A DNA stretch of 64,000 nt from Verrucomicrobiia bacterium (GCA_036405135.1 DASWYF010000020.1:186001-250000), one strand, 5' to 3'. Counted from the first letter of the stretch, positions 35,819-45,337 are shown. Notes: a model not told the origin generated them from the sequence alone. Translations and numbers: made by a program.

Positions 35819-37135
35819 TCACTTCTTCTGGTCGGCAAGGTGTTTTAGCACGGCTTTGCGCATGGATTCGGTGGCTTTCGGTGTGTTTGTGTGCCCGGCT
35901 TTGATGTCGTTGTAGATCTGTTTTGGGCCGGAGAAATTGTTGTAGGCTGCATAGACACTTGTTGGTGGGCAGACGCCGTCGATGAAGCCGACTGTGAAGA
36001 TGCTGCCGGCTTTCGTACGGGTGGCGAAGTTCATGCAATCGATATAACGGGCGGCCTCCGTCACTTTGGCCTCCGGTTTCCCGGCTTTGTCATTGGGCAC
36101 GATCTTCGGCCAGCCACTGATGCGGTTCACTGCATGGCCTGAATGATCGCAGCCTGCGGGAACACCGGCAGCGATGAAGGTCACGCGGGAATCCAGTCCC
36201 GCTGCGGCGATCGCCTGCAAACCGCCCTGGCTGGAGCCGTAGACCACCACGGTCTGGCCATCCCATTCCGGCTGGGAGGTGAGGAAATCGATGGCGCGGA
36301 CGAGGCGGAGGCACATGCCGAGGAAATAAATGGTGTCACGCGAATCGCGTCCTTTGGCCCGGTAGTCTTTCAGTTCGCCATTGGCCAGATCCGTGTAGAA
36401 CTGGTCTGGTTTGCCATTCGGTATGCCGTGGGCGTTGATGTCCAGAGCGATCAAACCTTGCTTGGCCCAGCCGACCGCCGAGCCCAAACTGGAACTGCGC
36501 ACACCTGCTCCATGTACGGTGAGAATGGCTGGCAGGCTCTTGGGCTTCGCACCTGATGGCCGTGCGAAGTAGCCCGAGACGGGCGCACCCAAACTGGCGG
36601 CTTGCAGATCGTAGGCCTCAATATTATCCGCACCCGACTTCACGGCAGTAAGTTTCGGGTCCATCGGGACCTTGGCGAGATCTGCTTTTTTTGCCTTCCA
36701 GAACGCATCGAAATCATCGGGCACCGGCAGGCTGGGCTTGATCCGCAGAGCATCGATGGCTGCGCCAGCAGTGGCTTTGAAGGAGAGCTTGTTCGTCTGA
36801 TATGTGACAAAGCAGGTGAGAAAGCCCGGTTCGTCGAGCTTGCCCGTGATTGTCGCCCTGCCGTTTTCGAGTTTCACTTTGCCACTCGCTTTCGGAGCCA
36901 CGCCGTCTTTGCTCGTTGACCAGGCGATTTCTCCGCCGTTGACCGGTTGTTTGTCCAGTCGGAGCGTAACGTGGAATGAAACCGTTTCCCCTTGCTTGTA
37001 GAGGGCGTCCGGCCGCTCCGCATCAACGTTGAGGACGTAGTTCGTGGATGGCTTGATCTCTTGTGCCTGCAGGGTGAAGAGGTTGATGAGCAGGGCGGCT
37101 GCAAGCGGGAGCGGACGGACGAACGCAGGTTTCAT
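35819..37135 (-). CDS. Secreted acetyl-xylan-esterase/cephalosporin-C-deacetylase-like hydrolase
   Basis: The 438-residue protein has a signal peptide (PLPLAAALLINLFTLQAQ). A beta-sandwich N-terminal domain of about 25-125 (ALYKQGETVSFHVTLRLDKQ) precedes an alpha/beta-hydrolase of the AXE1 type. PSLPVPDDFDAFWKAKK is the family N-cap, VHGAGVRSSS holds the oxyanion region, YGSSQGGLQA carries the nucleophile Ser, VGFIDGVCPPTS carries the Asp, and IKAGHTN the His. It would deacetylate plant-type polysaccharides outside the cytoplasm. It is a single minus-strand gene that ends 111 bp before the SET gene start. Confidence 0.9.
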   Translation of the reverse strand: MKPAFVRPLPLAAALLINLFTLQAQEIKPSTNYVLNVDAERPDALYKQGETVSFHVTLRLDKQPVNGGEIAWSTSKDGVAPKASGKVKLENGRATITGKLDEPGFLTCFVTYQTNKLSFKATAGAAIDALRIKPSLPVPDDFDAFWKAKKADLAKVPMDPKLTAVKSGADNIEAYDLQAASLGAPVSGYFARPSGAKPKSLPAILTVHGAGVRSSSLGSAVGWAKQGLIALDINAHGIPNGKPDQFYTDLANGELKDYRAKGRDSRDTIYFLGMCLRLVRAIDFLTSQPEWDGQTVVVYGSSQGGLQAIAAAGLDSRVTFIAAGVPAGCDHSGHAVNRISGWPKIVPNDKAGKPEAKVTEAARYIDCMNFATRTKAGSIFTVGFIDGVCPPTSVYAAYNNFSGPKQIYNDIKAGHTNTPKATESMRKAVLKHLADQKK

Positions 37136-37349
37136 ATGGACTTATTTCGCGGGCGGACCGGCCCTAGGGCAAGCCGAAAGGAGCCAAAGTGATGCAATCC
37201 ATCGAGGGGTCGCAACGATGAACGGAATTCCAGCCAGCATGAATTATTTGCGACAAAACCAAAATTTTGCGCTGGAACTCGTGGCCGTTTTGACTTCAAA
37301 TGCTTACAGTAATCGCTGCTGGTGCCTTCTCGTGGCCGGCATTTTTCGC

Positions 37350-37355
37350 AAGGAG
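37350..37355 (+). promoter_or_regulatory. Ribosome-binding site deciding the start of the XRE regulator
   Basis: AAGGAG lies 7 bp before the ATG at 37363. It selects this start over an upstream in-frame one at 37300. Many genes in this window lack a clear Shine-Dalgarno sequence, so this one is informative. Confidence 0.7.
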
Positions 37356-37362
37356 TTGTTGT

Positions 37363-37791
37363 ATGAACGTCCTAAATGCAGAGTTCGCAAGATTGCTGGC
37401 AAGTTCCGGTTGGAAACAATCGGAGGCAGCAAGACAGTTGGAGCTGTCACCGGCTGTGGTCACGCGCTATCTGAGCGATGACACCCGTCCCAGCCTCACG
37501 GTCTTGAAGCTTTTCAAGCTGCTGATCGGTGATATGCTGCCATTGCCGGGGGAAAGCGATCTGACCGGTCTGGAGGGTGAATTGGAGCGGCCGCTGGATT
37601 CCGCCGAGCGGCAGTTGCTCACGCACTTGCGGGCGATGCCGGATGCACAACGGCGCAAGGTGATTCATTGCATGTGCTCAATGTTGGGTGCCACCAGTGC
37701 AGTGAATACCCCCAGCAAAACGGTTCCGGCTCTGCCGAAGAAAGCCCGGGCCAAAAAGCGACAGAACGGGGCAAACGGTGCCAAGAACTAA
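37363..37791 (+). CDS. XRE-family helix-turn-helix regulator
   Basis: The 142-residue protein has an N-terminal HTH of about residues 5-60 (NAEFARLLASSGWKQSEAAR, QLELSPAVVTRYLSDDTRPS), typical of XRE/lambda-repressor DNA-binding domains. An unrecognised middle region (ERPLDSAERQLLTHLRAMPD) follows, and the tail is strongly basic (KKARAKKRQNG). It could bind DNA as a dimer. No toxin, prophage or restriction-modification gene is adjacent, so the target is unknown. The ATG at 37363 follows a good ribosome-binding site. The esterase gene is divergent. Confidence 0.82.
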   Translation: MNVLNAEFARLLASSGWKQSEAARQLELSPAVVTRYLSDDTRPSLTVLKLFKLLIGDMLPLPGESDLTGLEGELERPLDSAERQLLTHLRAMPDAQRRKVIHCMCSMLGATSAVNTPSKTVPALPKKARAKKRQNGANGAKN

Positions 37792-38070
37792 AACGGCAGC
37801 AATTGACGGTTTTACAGTAGTAAAGGCGGTTGAGGATTGCGGCAAATATTTGAGTTATAGATGGATTGTGGGACGGCCCATGTGGGGCAGCGGATCGTGG
37901 CATTCGTTGGCGAAGGTGGCGATCGAAGCGGGGAGGGAAGCATTCAGCCGCTCAAACAGGTAAAGTTTGCCCAGTCTACCGGGGCGTTTAAGAAACTGAA
38001 AAGTGCCAATGAGGTTTTTCCAAGGACAACCGAAACAATCCACGGATGCTAAAAGGCCAAGGACCAAAAA

Positions 38071-38367
38071 ATGAAAATCATCAACCTACTGTTACTGATC
38101 GGGGCTCTCATCATCAGCGGCTGTGCGACAGGTAAGAAGTTCGACGTAAGCAAGACCCAAAACATCAAGCGTGGGGAAACGGTTCCCACCCAGTTGACCG
38201 AGTGGTTCGGCAAGCCCTGGACGGTGCGCGAGAAGAAAGATGGCACTCAAGAGTATATCTGGCAATACACGCGGGGAACGATCGGCGGCCTGGTAGAACA
38301 GCAAGAGCTGCGCGTCTATGTGGACCCAGATGGCAAGGTGAAGGATTTTACGCTCAAGCAAATATAA
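38071..38367 (+). CDS. Small lipoprotein, SmpA/OmlA (BamE)-like fold
   Basis: The 98-residue protein has a lipoprotein signal (NLLLLIGALIISGCATGKK, lipobox ISGC). A BamE-like alpha/beta domain follows: IKRGETVPTQLTEWFGKPWT is the characteristic helix pair with the GKPW turn, followed by VREKKDGTQEYIWQYTRG and LRVYVDPDGKVKDFTLKQI strands. Related proteins sit in the outer-membrane-assembly complex or act as generic periplasmic lipoproteins. It is not adjacent to other Bam genes. The 279-bp gap before it (37792-38070) shows no gene or repeat that I recognise. Confidence 0.8.
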   Translation: MKIINLLLLIGALIISGCATGKKFDVSKTQNIKRGETVPTQLTEWFGKPWTVREKKDGTQEYIWQYTRGTIGGLVEQQELRVYVDPDGKVKDFTLKQI

Positions 38368-38507
38368 GGCACCCGGGTCGTTTGCCGGGAATTCCAGCTT
38401 TGACATAAGCGGAGGTGATTGGCATCGTTCGGCCTCTGTTTTGGGGCGTTTTCCCAGTTAATTGACCGGGTGAACGAAAAGCGGTTAACGAATACTTTTT
38501 GAAATTT

Positions 38508-39788
38508 ATGGCAGATCTGGTTGGAAATCTTTTGGTGGCCCAGTCTGGCGGGCCGACGTGCGTGATCAACGCCAGCGTGGCGGGCGTCATCCAGACGGCG
38601 GGCAAGTACCCCGACCAGATCGAGGAGATCTACGGCGGCATGAACGGCATCCTCGGCATCTTGAACGAGGAGATCATCGACCTGCAGGAGGAAAAAGCCT
38701 CCTCGATCGAGGGTTTGAAATACACGCCCGCAGCCGCGCTCGGCACGTGCCGTTACAAGATCAATTTCCAGAAGAAGCCCGAACAGGCCGCGAAGGACAT
38801 GGACCGTTTGTTCGAGGTCTTCCAGGCGCATAACATCCGTTATTTCTTCTACGCGGGCGGCAATGACTCGCAGGACACGGCGCACAAGATCCATCTCGAA
38901 GCCGTGAAGCGCGGCTACGATATGCGCGTGAATGGTGTACCGAAGACGATCGATAACGATCTGCCGCACACGGATCACTGCCCCGGCTATGGCTCAGTGA
39001 TAAAATACAATTCTACGACGGTGACGGAGATCGGCTTCGACGTGGGCAGCATGGCCACGGATGACGGCTCCTGCTGCATCGTCGAGGTGATGGGCCGCGC
39101 GGCTGGCTGGATCGCGGCTGGTACCGTTCTCGCGAAGCAGGGTAATCCGGCGAATCCGCCGCACATCATCTTGCTCCCGGAGATTCCGTTCAACGAAGCG
39201 AAGTTTCTCGCGAAGGTCAAAGAAACCGTGGATGCCTACAAGTATTGCATAGTGGTTTGCGGCGAAGGTGTGAAAGACGAGAAGGGCGAAGAGATCGGCG
39301 CAGACAAGACACGCTTGGACGCCTTCGGTCACGCGGTGCTCGCCGGTGCCAGCGAAGTGCTCAAGGGCATTGTGCAGGAGAAGCTGAACCTCAAGACGCG
39401 CACGGTGTTGCTCGGCTACGCGCAACGCGCTTCCGCCCATTACGCCAGCGCGACGGATGCGGAAGAAGCTTACGCGTGCGGTGCGGCCGCGGTGAAGGCA
39501 GCTATCGAAGGCAAGAGCGGTTTCATGCCGAAGATCGTGCGTCTCAGTTCCAATCCTTACAAGTGGACGGTGGATCTGCAGCCGCTGGAGGACATCGCGA
39601 ATGTCGAACACTTCCTGCCGCGCGAGTGGGTGACGGAGGACGGCTTCCTGCCGAACGAGAAGTTCGTGGAATACGCCTCCCCGTTGATCGCCGGTGAGAC
39701 GAAGGTGCCGACGGAGAACGGCCTGCCGAAATATGTGGTGCTGGAGAAGGTGAAGGTAGAGAAGAAGCTCCCGGCCCGAGTGAAGTAA
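38508..39788 (+). CDS. pfp: PPi-type 6-phosphofructokinase
   Basis: The 426-residue protein belongs to the phosphofructokinase family. It has LLVAQSGGPTCVINASVAGV at the N-terminus, YAGGNDSQDTAHKI (117-130) and PKTIDNDLPHTDHCPGYGS (145-163). In this family an Asp at the GGND position (Asp120), where ATP-dependent enzymes have Gly, together with Lys146 of PKTIDND, favours pyrophosphate over ATP as donor. The reaction would be reversible between fructose-6-P and fructose-1,6-bisphosphate. Asp149 is the catalytic base. The ATG at 38508 is preferred over the TTG at 38499. A strong terminator follows the gene. Confidence 0.92.
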   Translation: MADLVGNLLVAQSGGPTCVINASVAGVIQTAGKYPDQIEEIYGGMNGILGILNEEIIDLQEEKASSIEGLKYTPAAALGTCRYKINFQKKPEQAAKDMDRLFEVFQAHNIRYFFYAGGNDSQDTAHKIHLEAVKRGYDMRVNGVPKTIDNDLPHTDHCPGYGSVIKYNSTTVTEIGFDVGSMATDDGSCCIVEVMGRAAGWIAAGTVLAKQGNPANPPHIILLPEIPFNEAKFLAKVKETVDAYKYCIVVCGEGVKDEKGEEIGADKTRLDAFGHAVLAGASEVLKGIVQEKLNLKTRTVLLGYAQRASAHYASATDAEEAYACGAAAVKAAIEGKSGFMPKIVRLSSNPYKWTVDLQPLEDIANVEHFLPREWVTEDGFLPNEKFVEYASPLIAGETKVPTENGLPKYVVLEKVKVEKKLPARVK

Positions 39789-39811
39789 GCGGACTGAACA
39801 GTTTAAGACGT

Positions 39812-39848
39812 ATCCCCGGGCCGAAAGGTCCGGGGATTTCGTTTAGCA
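39812..39848 (+). terminator. Rho-independent terminator after the phosphofructokinase gene
   Basis: An 11-bp stem ATCCCCGGGCC / GGTCCGGGGAT (39812-39822 with 39827-39837, one wobble) with a GAAA tetraloop is followed by TTCGTTT, 23 bp after the stop codon. It cleanly separates this gene from the glycosidase-glycosyltransferase fusion. Confidence 0.85.
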
Positions 39849-39972
39849 GTGTGGCGAAGAAGATGGTTTTCGTGCATTTGGCACGGGTTGGAACGCCTCG
39901 ACATTTCCTCAAATCGGAATATTTTCATAACTCTTGTGATTACAGCGGGATCATATGTCGTCTAAGTAACCA

Positions 39973-42543
39973 ATGGCTGCGGAGGCACATGCACGTCCCC
40001 GGGTGACGGTGGATGGAAAGTTCTTTCGGTTGGGGACTGCGAAGTTCCACGTAAAAGGCGTGGCCTACGGTCCTTTTGCACCGAACGGAAACGGGGAGGC
40101 GTTTGCCTCGCCGGAGCAGACCGCGCAGGACTTCAAACTCATCCGCCAGCTCGGCGCGAACCTCATCCGCGTTTATCACGTGCCGCATCGCTGGTTGCTG
40201 GATCTCGCGCAAGAGCACGGTCTCAAAGTCCTGGTGGACGTCCCTTGGGGCAAGCACCTGTGCTTCCTTGATTCGGCAGAGCTGAAACAAAAAGGACGCG
40301 AGGCGGTGCGCAAGGCCGCTCAAACCTGCGCTTCCCACCCCGCCACTTTTGCATTGTCCGTGGTGAATGAAATCCCTCCTGATATCGTGCGCTGGAGTGG
40401 AGCAACGGATGTCGGCGAGTTCATCGATGAACTGATCGACATCGTGAAGTCAGTGGATGCCGATTGTCTCTGTACTTTTGCGAATTATCCTCCCACAGAA
40501 TTTCTCAGCGCTCAACGCGTCGATTTTCTTTGCTTCAATCTCTACCTGCACAAACAGCAACCGTTCGCGAACTACCTCGCGCGCTTGCAGATGATCGCGG
40601 ATACGAAGCCGCTGATGCTCGGCGAGTTCGGCATGGACTCCTTGCGTGAAGGTGAGGAAGCCCAAGGACAGTTCCTCGAGTGGCAGATACAAACAGCGTT
40701 TCGCGGAGGTGTCGCGGGCGTGGTGGTGTTCAGTTTCACGGATGACTGGCACACGGGCGGGCATCAGATCGAGAACTGGGCATTTGGTCTCACCACACGC
40801 ATGCGTGAGCCCAAGGCTGCGTACGCCGTGGTGCAGAAACACTTCGAGATCGCACCGTATTTCCCGCTGCCTTATCAGCCGAAAGTGTCCGTGGTGGTAG
40901 CGAGCTACAATGGTGCGCGCACATTGAAGGCGTGTCTTGAATCACTTGAGCATCTCAATTATTCGAACTACGAAGTCATCCTCGTAGATGACGGCTCCAC
41001 GGATAACACGCAGGAGATCGCGGCGAACTATCGCTACATCCGCAATGTGCCGCACAAGGTGAACCAGGGTCTTTCGGTGGCGCGGAACACTGGCATTCAA
41101 GCGGCTACTGGTGAGATAGTCGCGTTCACAGATTCCGACTGTCGCGCGGATGAGGACTGGTTGTTTTACCTCGTCGGCGATCTGTTGAACTCTCGCTTCG
41201 CGGGCATCGGAGGTCATAACTTTTTGCCGCCGGAAGATTCGTGGGTGGCCTCTGCTGTGATGGTTTCACCTGGTGGACCCGCACATGTGATGCTGACCGA
41301 TCGCATCGCCGAGCATATTCCTGGCTGCAACATGGCGTTCTACAAATGGGCTCTGGAAGAGATCGATGGCTTTGACCCCATCTTTCGCACTGCGGGGGAT
41401 GATGTGGATATATGTTGGCGCTTGCAGCAGCGCGGCTATCGCATCGGGTTCAGCCCGGCAGGATTCGTGTGGCATTATCGCCGTTCGACGGTGCGTGCTT
41501 ACTTGAAGCAACAGCACGGCTATGGTGAAGCGGAAGCGATGCTCGTGCGTAAGCATCCGGAATATTTCAATTCGCTCGGTAATAGCATCTGGCAAGGACG
41601 CATCTACACGCCGGCGAAGCTGGGCATCGTGACGCGCTCCCCGGTGATATATCACGGTGTGTTCGGCAGTGCGTTCTTCCAATCCATTTACACTTCAGAG
41701 GCATCGCTCGCGCTGATGCTGCTGACGAGCCTCGAGTTCCACGTGCTGGTGACGTTGCCGTTGTTCGTGCTGGGTGGCGTGTTCGATCACCTGTTGCCGT
41801 TGGGCTGGGCTGCATTGCTCACCTCGTTAGGCATGTGCCTCACTGCCGCAGTGCAAGCGGATGTGCCGAAGACCAAGCGGCATTGGGCCTTCCGTCCGCT
41901 CGTCGCGTTGCTCTTTTTCTTGCAACCGATCCAGCGTGGCTGGGCGCGGTATCGTGGTCGACTGCTGCAAAGTCCCACGCCGCTCTCGCATCGCGAGACG
42001 ATGCAAACGCTCGATCCGAAGCACGAAGGCAAGAGCTTCGAGGTCGTCCAATACTGGACCAAACAACCGGTCACACGCATGCACTTCCTCGGTGCGATCC
42101 TTGAGGAGCTCGATCACCATAGCTGGCCGAACAAGACGGACGTGGGCTGGAACAGTTACGACATCGAGATCTACGGCAGCCGCTGGTGTACGCTGCAACT
42201 CACCACGGTCGCTGAAGGGCACAAAGATGGCGCGCAACTCTTCCGTTGCCGGCTTAAGACCGTGCCTAGTCTCCTCGCAGAAACTGTTGTCGCCCTCACC
42301 ATCGCGTTCGAGATATTGCTTGTCGGTCTCACAGGCGAGAGCAAATGGATGTGGGCTGTGCTGGTGCTTTCCGTGATCGGTTTGTTTTGGTTGCTGCGTT
42401 CCGAAGCGCAGGATCTTCGCCGGATCATGTCTGTGTTCCTGGATACCGTTGCGCCCAAGCTCGGGATGAGCCGCGTTGAACTTACCGAAGCACCACCAAC
42501 TCCCGTAAAGACTCCGCCGCCGGGCAAGATCCAGCAGCCTTGA
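39973..42543 (+). CDS. Fusion of a TIM-barrel glycosidase-like domain and a membrane GT2 glycosyltransferase
   Basis: In this 856-residue protein, residues about 10-290 form a GH2/GH5-like (beta/alpha)8 domain (KGVAYGPFAPNG, GANLIRVYHVPHRWLLDLA). The acid/base is Glu133 in VVNEIPPD and the nucleophile is Glu218 in MLGEFGMDS. Residues about 303-560 are a GT2 domain (KVSVVVASYNGARTL, VDDGSTDN, Asp388 in AFTDSDC, and GDDVDICWRLQQRGY). The C-terminus holds two hydrophobic clusters, about 575-630 (LALMLLTSLEFHVLVTLPLF) and 760-810, so it is probably membrane anchored with the GT in the cytoplasm. No polymer-export genes are adjacent. There is no signal peptide at the N-terminus. Confidence 0.88.
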   Translation: MAAEAHARPRVTVDGKFFRLGTAKFHVKGVAYGPFAPNGNGEAFASPEQTAQDFKLIRQLGANLIRVYHVPHRWLLDLAQEHGLKVLVDVPWGKHLCFLDSAELKQKGREAVRKAAQTCASHPATFALSVVNEIPPDIVRWSGATDVGEFIDELIDIVKSVDADCLCTFANYPPTEFLSAQRVDFLCFNLYLHKQQPFANYLARLQMIADTKPLMLGEFGMDSLREGEEAQGQFLEWQIQTAFRGGVAGVVVFSFTDDWHTGGHQIENWAFGLTTRMREPKAAYAVVQKHFEIAPYFPLPYQPKVSVVVASYNGARTLKACLESLEHLNYSNYEVILVDDGSTDNTQEIAANYRYIRNVPHKVNQGLSVARNTGIQAATGEIVAFTDSDCRADEDWLFYLVGDLLNSRFAGIGGHNFLPPEDSWVASAVMVSPGGPAHVMLTDRIAEHIPGCNMAFYKWALEEIDGFDPIFRTAGDDVDICWRLQQRGYRIGFSPAGFVWHYRRSTVRAYLKQQHGYGEAEAMLVRKHPEYFNSLGNSIWQGRIYTPAKLGIVTRSPVIYHGVFGSAFFQSIYTSEASLALMLLTSLEFHVLVTLPLFVLGGVFDHLLPLGWAALLTSLGMCLTAAVQADVPKTKRHWAFRPLVALLFFLQPIQRGWARYRGRLLQSPTPLSHRETMQTLDPKHEGKSFEVVQYWTKQPVTRMHFLGAILEELDHHSWPNKTDVGWNSYDIEIYGSRWCTLQLTTVAEGHKDGAQLFRCRLKTVPSLLAETVVALTIAFEILLVGLTGESKWMWAVLVLSVIGLFWLLRSEAQDLRRIMSVFLDTVAPKLGMSRVELTEAPPTPVKTPPPGKIQQP

Positions 42544-42624
42544 TTTTTCATCACTTGGAATAAGCACTTGCGGAGCGAGGCAGGGTATCTAACCTCTCTC
42601 TACGATTTTCGATTTATCGCCGCT

Positions 42625-43419
42625 ATGGTCCAATATCTGCAACTGCTCAAGCTCGTCCTCGAACAAGGCAAATTCAAAGGTGACCGCACCGGCACCGGCA
42701 CCTATTCCCTCTTCGGCGCGCAGAGCCGTTATGACCTGCGCGAAGGTTTCCCGCTCGTCACCACCAAGAAGACCCATCTCAAGTCCATCATCCACGAACT
42801 TCTCTGGTTCCTGAAGGGCGAGACGAACATCCAATACCTGAAGGAAAACGGCGTCACCATCTGGGATGAATGGGCGAAGGAAGACGGCAGCCTTGGTCGC
42901 GTTTACGGCGCTCAATGGTGCGATTGGCGCACCGTTGATGGTCGTTCCATCAACCAGATCGATCAAGTCATCGAGCAGATCAAGAAGAACCCGAACAGCC
43001 GCCGCCACATCGTCAGTGCATGGAATGTCGGCGAGATCGAGCAAATGGCGCTGCCGCCCTGCCATGCTTTCTTCCAGTTCTACGTGCAAGACGGCGAGCT
43101 AAGTTGCCAGCTCTATCAACGCAGCGCGGATCTTTTCCTCGGTGTGCCGTTCAACATCGCCTCCTACGCCTTGCTCACCATGATGGTCGCGCAGGTCTGT
43201 GATCTGAAGCCCGGCGATTTCGTCCACACTTTCGGTGATCTGCACCTCTACTCGAACCATCTCGAACAGGCGAAGCTCCAGCTTTCGAGGTTGCCGCGAC
43301 CTCTGCCGCAGATGAAGATCAACCCCGTCGTGAAGAATATCCACGACTTCGTTTACGCAGACTTCGAGCTCGTCGGTTACGATCCTCATCCGGGCATCAA
43401 AGCGCCGATCGCTGTTTAG
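42625..43419 (+). CDS. thyA: Thymidylate synthase
   Basis: This enzyme converts dUMP and methylene-tetrahydrofolate to dTMP. Its length of 264 residues equals that of the Escherichia coli enzyme. Motifs are [13 protein letters not shown] (19-31), [20 protein letters not shown] with catalytic Cys146, [17 protein letters not shown], and HLYSNHLEQ. The C-terminus ends APIAV, as in ThyA. The ATG at 42625 is preferred over the in-frame 42568 because it matches the family N-terminus ([12 protein letters not shown]). No dihydrofolate reductase gene is next to it. It lies 81 bp downstream of the glycosyltransferase fusion. Confidence 0.98.
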   Translation: MVQYLQLLKLVLEQGKFKGDRTGTGTYSLFGAQSRYDLREGFPLVTTKKTHLKSIIHELLWFLKGETNIQYLKENGVTIWDEWAKEDGSLGRVYGAQWCDWRTVDGRSINQIDQVIEQIKKNPNSRRHIVSAWNVGEIEQMALPPCHAFFQFYVQDGELSCQLYQRSADLFLGVPFNIASYALLTMMVAQVCDLKPGDFVHTFGDLHLYSNHLEQAKLQLSRLPRPLPQMKINPVVKNIHDFVYADFELVGYDPHPGIKAPIAV

Positions 43420-43438
43420 TAATCTCTGAGGAGGCGTT

Positions 43439-44521
43439 TTATTCGGCTTTCTTTGTGGTGGGAGCAGCCGTCGGCTCGGCTGATTTTGGCGCGTCAGTCA
43501 CTTCGACAAGAGTTTTCTTCGACTTGATCGTGACCGGTTGCGTCATGGTTTGCCCATTGGCCGTCACCTTGATCTCCATGGACATCGTGGTATTGGCCTC
43601 AGTGTATCTGCCTGTCTCCACCTCGTAAACCACATCGCCCTCCAGCTTCACGTTCTCGAACTGCATCATCGCCGCCGCAGGTGTGTTGCCCAGACTGATC
43701 TGTGCTGTGCCCGTGTTCTTGATGATCGCACACTTCTTGGCATTCTTCTCTTCGTAACCGCTGAAGGAGGATTGCACGGTGAATTTCGCCGTCGCGCCAC
43801 TTACGGGCATGTCGAAGGTATTTGTCCATGAATCCCCAGGGGCTACCGCTTGCGCTGGAATCCCTTCTGGCAACAGCCCCAACTTCTTGAGCTGCTCTTC
43901 ACTATACTGTGCCCGCAGCAGCTTGGCCGTATTGGCGTCCAGTCCCAACGTCACCTTGCGGACCAGATTGGAGACGCCTTCAATTTTTTCGACATTCCCG
44001 TTCGTATCCGTGATGTAAGTGAACTTCCCTCCCACGAGTTTGCGATGCATTTTCGCCAGTGCATTCGTCCGGTCTGTTTTGACATCTGAAGCCGAATCGA
44101 ACGCAGCCGTCACACGGTCCGCCATCCTGACCTCGATCTTGTTCGCCAAGAACTCGGCCTCCATCACATGTCCACCTTCAGGTCTCGCGCTCAAGATTGT
44201 GAGGGCGAAATCGCGTTTCACGGAATTGCCAGACTTCACCGGTGCAGGCTGGTTTGGCATTGTCATCGTGGCCTCCTGCTCCGTTTCCTCGCGCATCACG
44301 TAGCGCTTGCCCGCTTCCCATTTCGGTTTTAGCTCGATCGGCGGCTCTTTCGGCTTGGGCGGTTCTGCCGGAGCTGCCGCTTCCGCAGAGGGTGTGGATG
44401 CATTCGCTGCCGGCGTTTTCTTCTTATCACAGCCCGTAAACATCACTAAGCCCGTGGAGACAAACACGAGCAGAAGCGCTTGAAGGCGGCGATTTAAGGG
44501 TGCTCCTCCGGTGATAACCAT
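43439..44521 (-). CDS. Lipoprotein of unknown function (DUF6263-like, tentative)
   Basis: The 360-residue protein has a lipobox FTGC in its signal (LLLVFVSTGLVMFTGCDKKK) and a Pro/Ala/Glu linker. A beta-rich domain follows, with RYVMREETEQEATMTMPNQP, KFTYITDTNGNVEKIEGVSN, GDSWTNTFDMPVSG and VEVTDAPK near the end. It may belong to a secreted beta-rich lipoprotein family like DUF6263, but this is from recollection. The start at 44521 puts the signal first. It is convergent with thyA, 19 bp away, and is not linked to the pyruvate dehydrogenase genes. Confidence 0.7.
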   Translation of the reverse strand: MVITGGAPLNRRLQALLLVFVSTGLVMFTGCDKKKTPAANASTPSAEAAAPAEPPKPKEPPIELKPKWEAGKRYVMREETEQEATMTMPNQPAPVKSGNSVKRDFALTILSARPEGGHVMEAEFLANKIEVRMADRVTAAFDSASDVKTDRTNALAKMHRKLVGGKFTYITDTNGNVEKIEGVSNLVRKVTLGLDANTAKLLRAQYSEEQLKKLGLLPEGIPAQAVAPGDSWTNTFDMPVSGATAKFTVQSSFSGYEEKNAKKCAIIKNTGTAQISLGNTPAAAMMQFENVKLEGDVVYEVETGRYTEANTTMSMEIKVTANGQTMTQPVTIKSKKTLVEVTDAPKSAEPTAAPTTKKAE

Positions 44522-44620
44522 AATGATTTGGTTGAATTTTTGGGTGTTCAACAACAGCTACCACCGCCAGCCTAAGCGGCAAAGCAAAAACGAGGCTACA
44601 AATTGAACAGATAACACTCC

Positions 44621-45337
44621 TCAGAACTTCTCATGCCACTGCGGATTGTCGTATTTCTCCGCGAGCAACGCCTGCATGTCTGACTCGATATCGTCGGTGA
44701 ATTTTCCGCTTACTTGCCATTCCTGTCGCAAGGCACTTTTCAGGCCCATGCCGGTGATCGGGATGTTGGCGACGAACTCCGTATGACTGCGTTGCTTCCG
44801 GTAATCCGGCTGCAAAAGGGGCATCTGGAGGGTCTGTTCCACCAGCGCGAGATCATATTTCAGTAAAAAAGTTCCGTGAAAGAGCAGGGCGTTCTTCGTT
44901 CGGCGTTGGGAATTGCCTGAAAACTTTCGCCCCTTCCAGACCAAATCCGTGTGCCCTTCTACTGTGATCGCCCCGGACAGGAGCAAATGGATGGCATTGG
45001 CGTTCTTGGCCATGATGTAGGAGTTGGAATCAGAAATGGATCGCAGCTCCGCTGCATAATCCAAAGGCAAGACCAAGGCGTAGCTGATACAGCCGGGGCC
45101 TTGTAATACGGTACCGCCTCCACTGCAACGTCTTAGAACTGGAACACCTGCCCGTTCGCAGGCAGCTTTATCCACTTCTTTAGCCACCCGATTGGCATAG
45201 CCCAATACCACAAAAGGCACGGGCGATTCCCAAAAGCGCATCACGGGCCGCTGATGGGCTTCACACCAGTTGAGCAATGCCTCATCACAGGCTAGATTGC
45301 GGGCTGGCTCAGGATAACTGAGATCAAGCAGTTGCAT
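44621..45337 (-). CDS. lplA: Lipoate-protein ligase family protein
   Basis: The 238-residue cytoplasmic protein is of the BPL/LplA fold: LACDEALLNWCEAHQRPVMR, FVVLGYANRVAKEVD, and RRCSGGGTVLQGPGCISYAL (the RRxSGGG lipoyl-AMP/ATP loop). LVWKGRKFSGNSQRRTKNAL contains the catalytic-type Lys and the GNSQRR motif. It attaches lipoate to E2 and GcvH. It is divergent from aceE-aceF-lpdA, with about 154 bp between, so it probably modifies that E2. It lacks the separate C-terminal accessory domain of E. coli LplA (338 residues), as in short LplA-like or LipM-type proteins. Confidence 0.88.
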   Translation of the reverse strand: MQLLDLSYPEPARNLACDEALLNWCEAHQRPVMRFWESPVPFVVLGYANRVAKEVDKAACERAGVPVLRRCSGGGTVLQGPGCISYALVLPLDYAAELRSISDSNSYIMAKNANAIHLLLSGAITVEGHTDLVWKGRKFSGNSQRRTKNALLFHGTFLLKYDLALVEQTLQMPLLQPDYRKQRSHTEFVANIPITGMGLKSALRQEWQVSGKFTDDIESDMQALLAEKYDNPQWHEKF

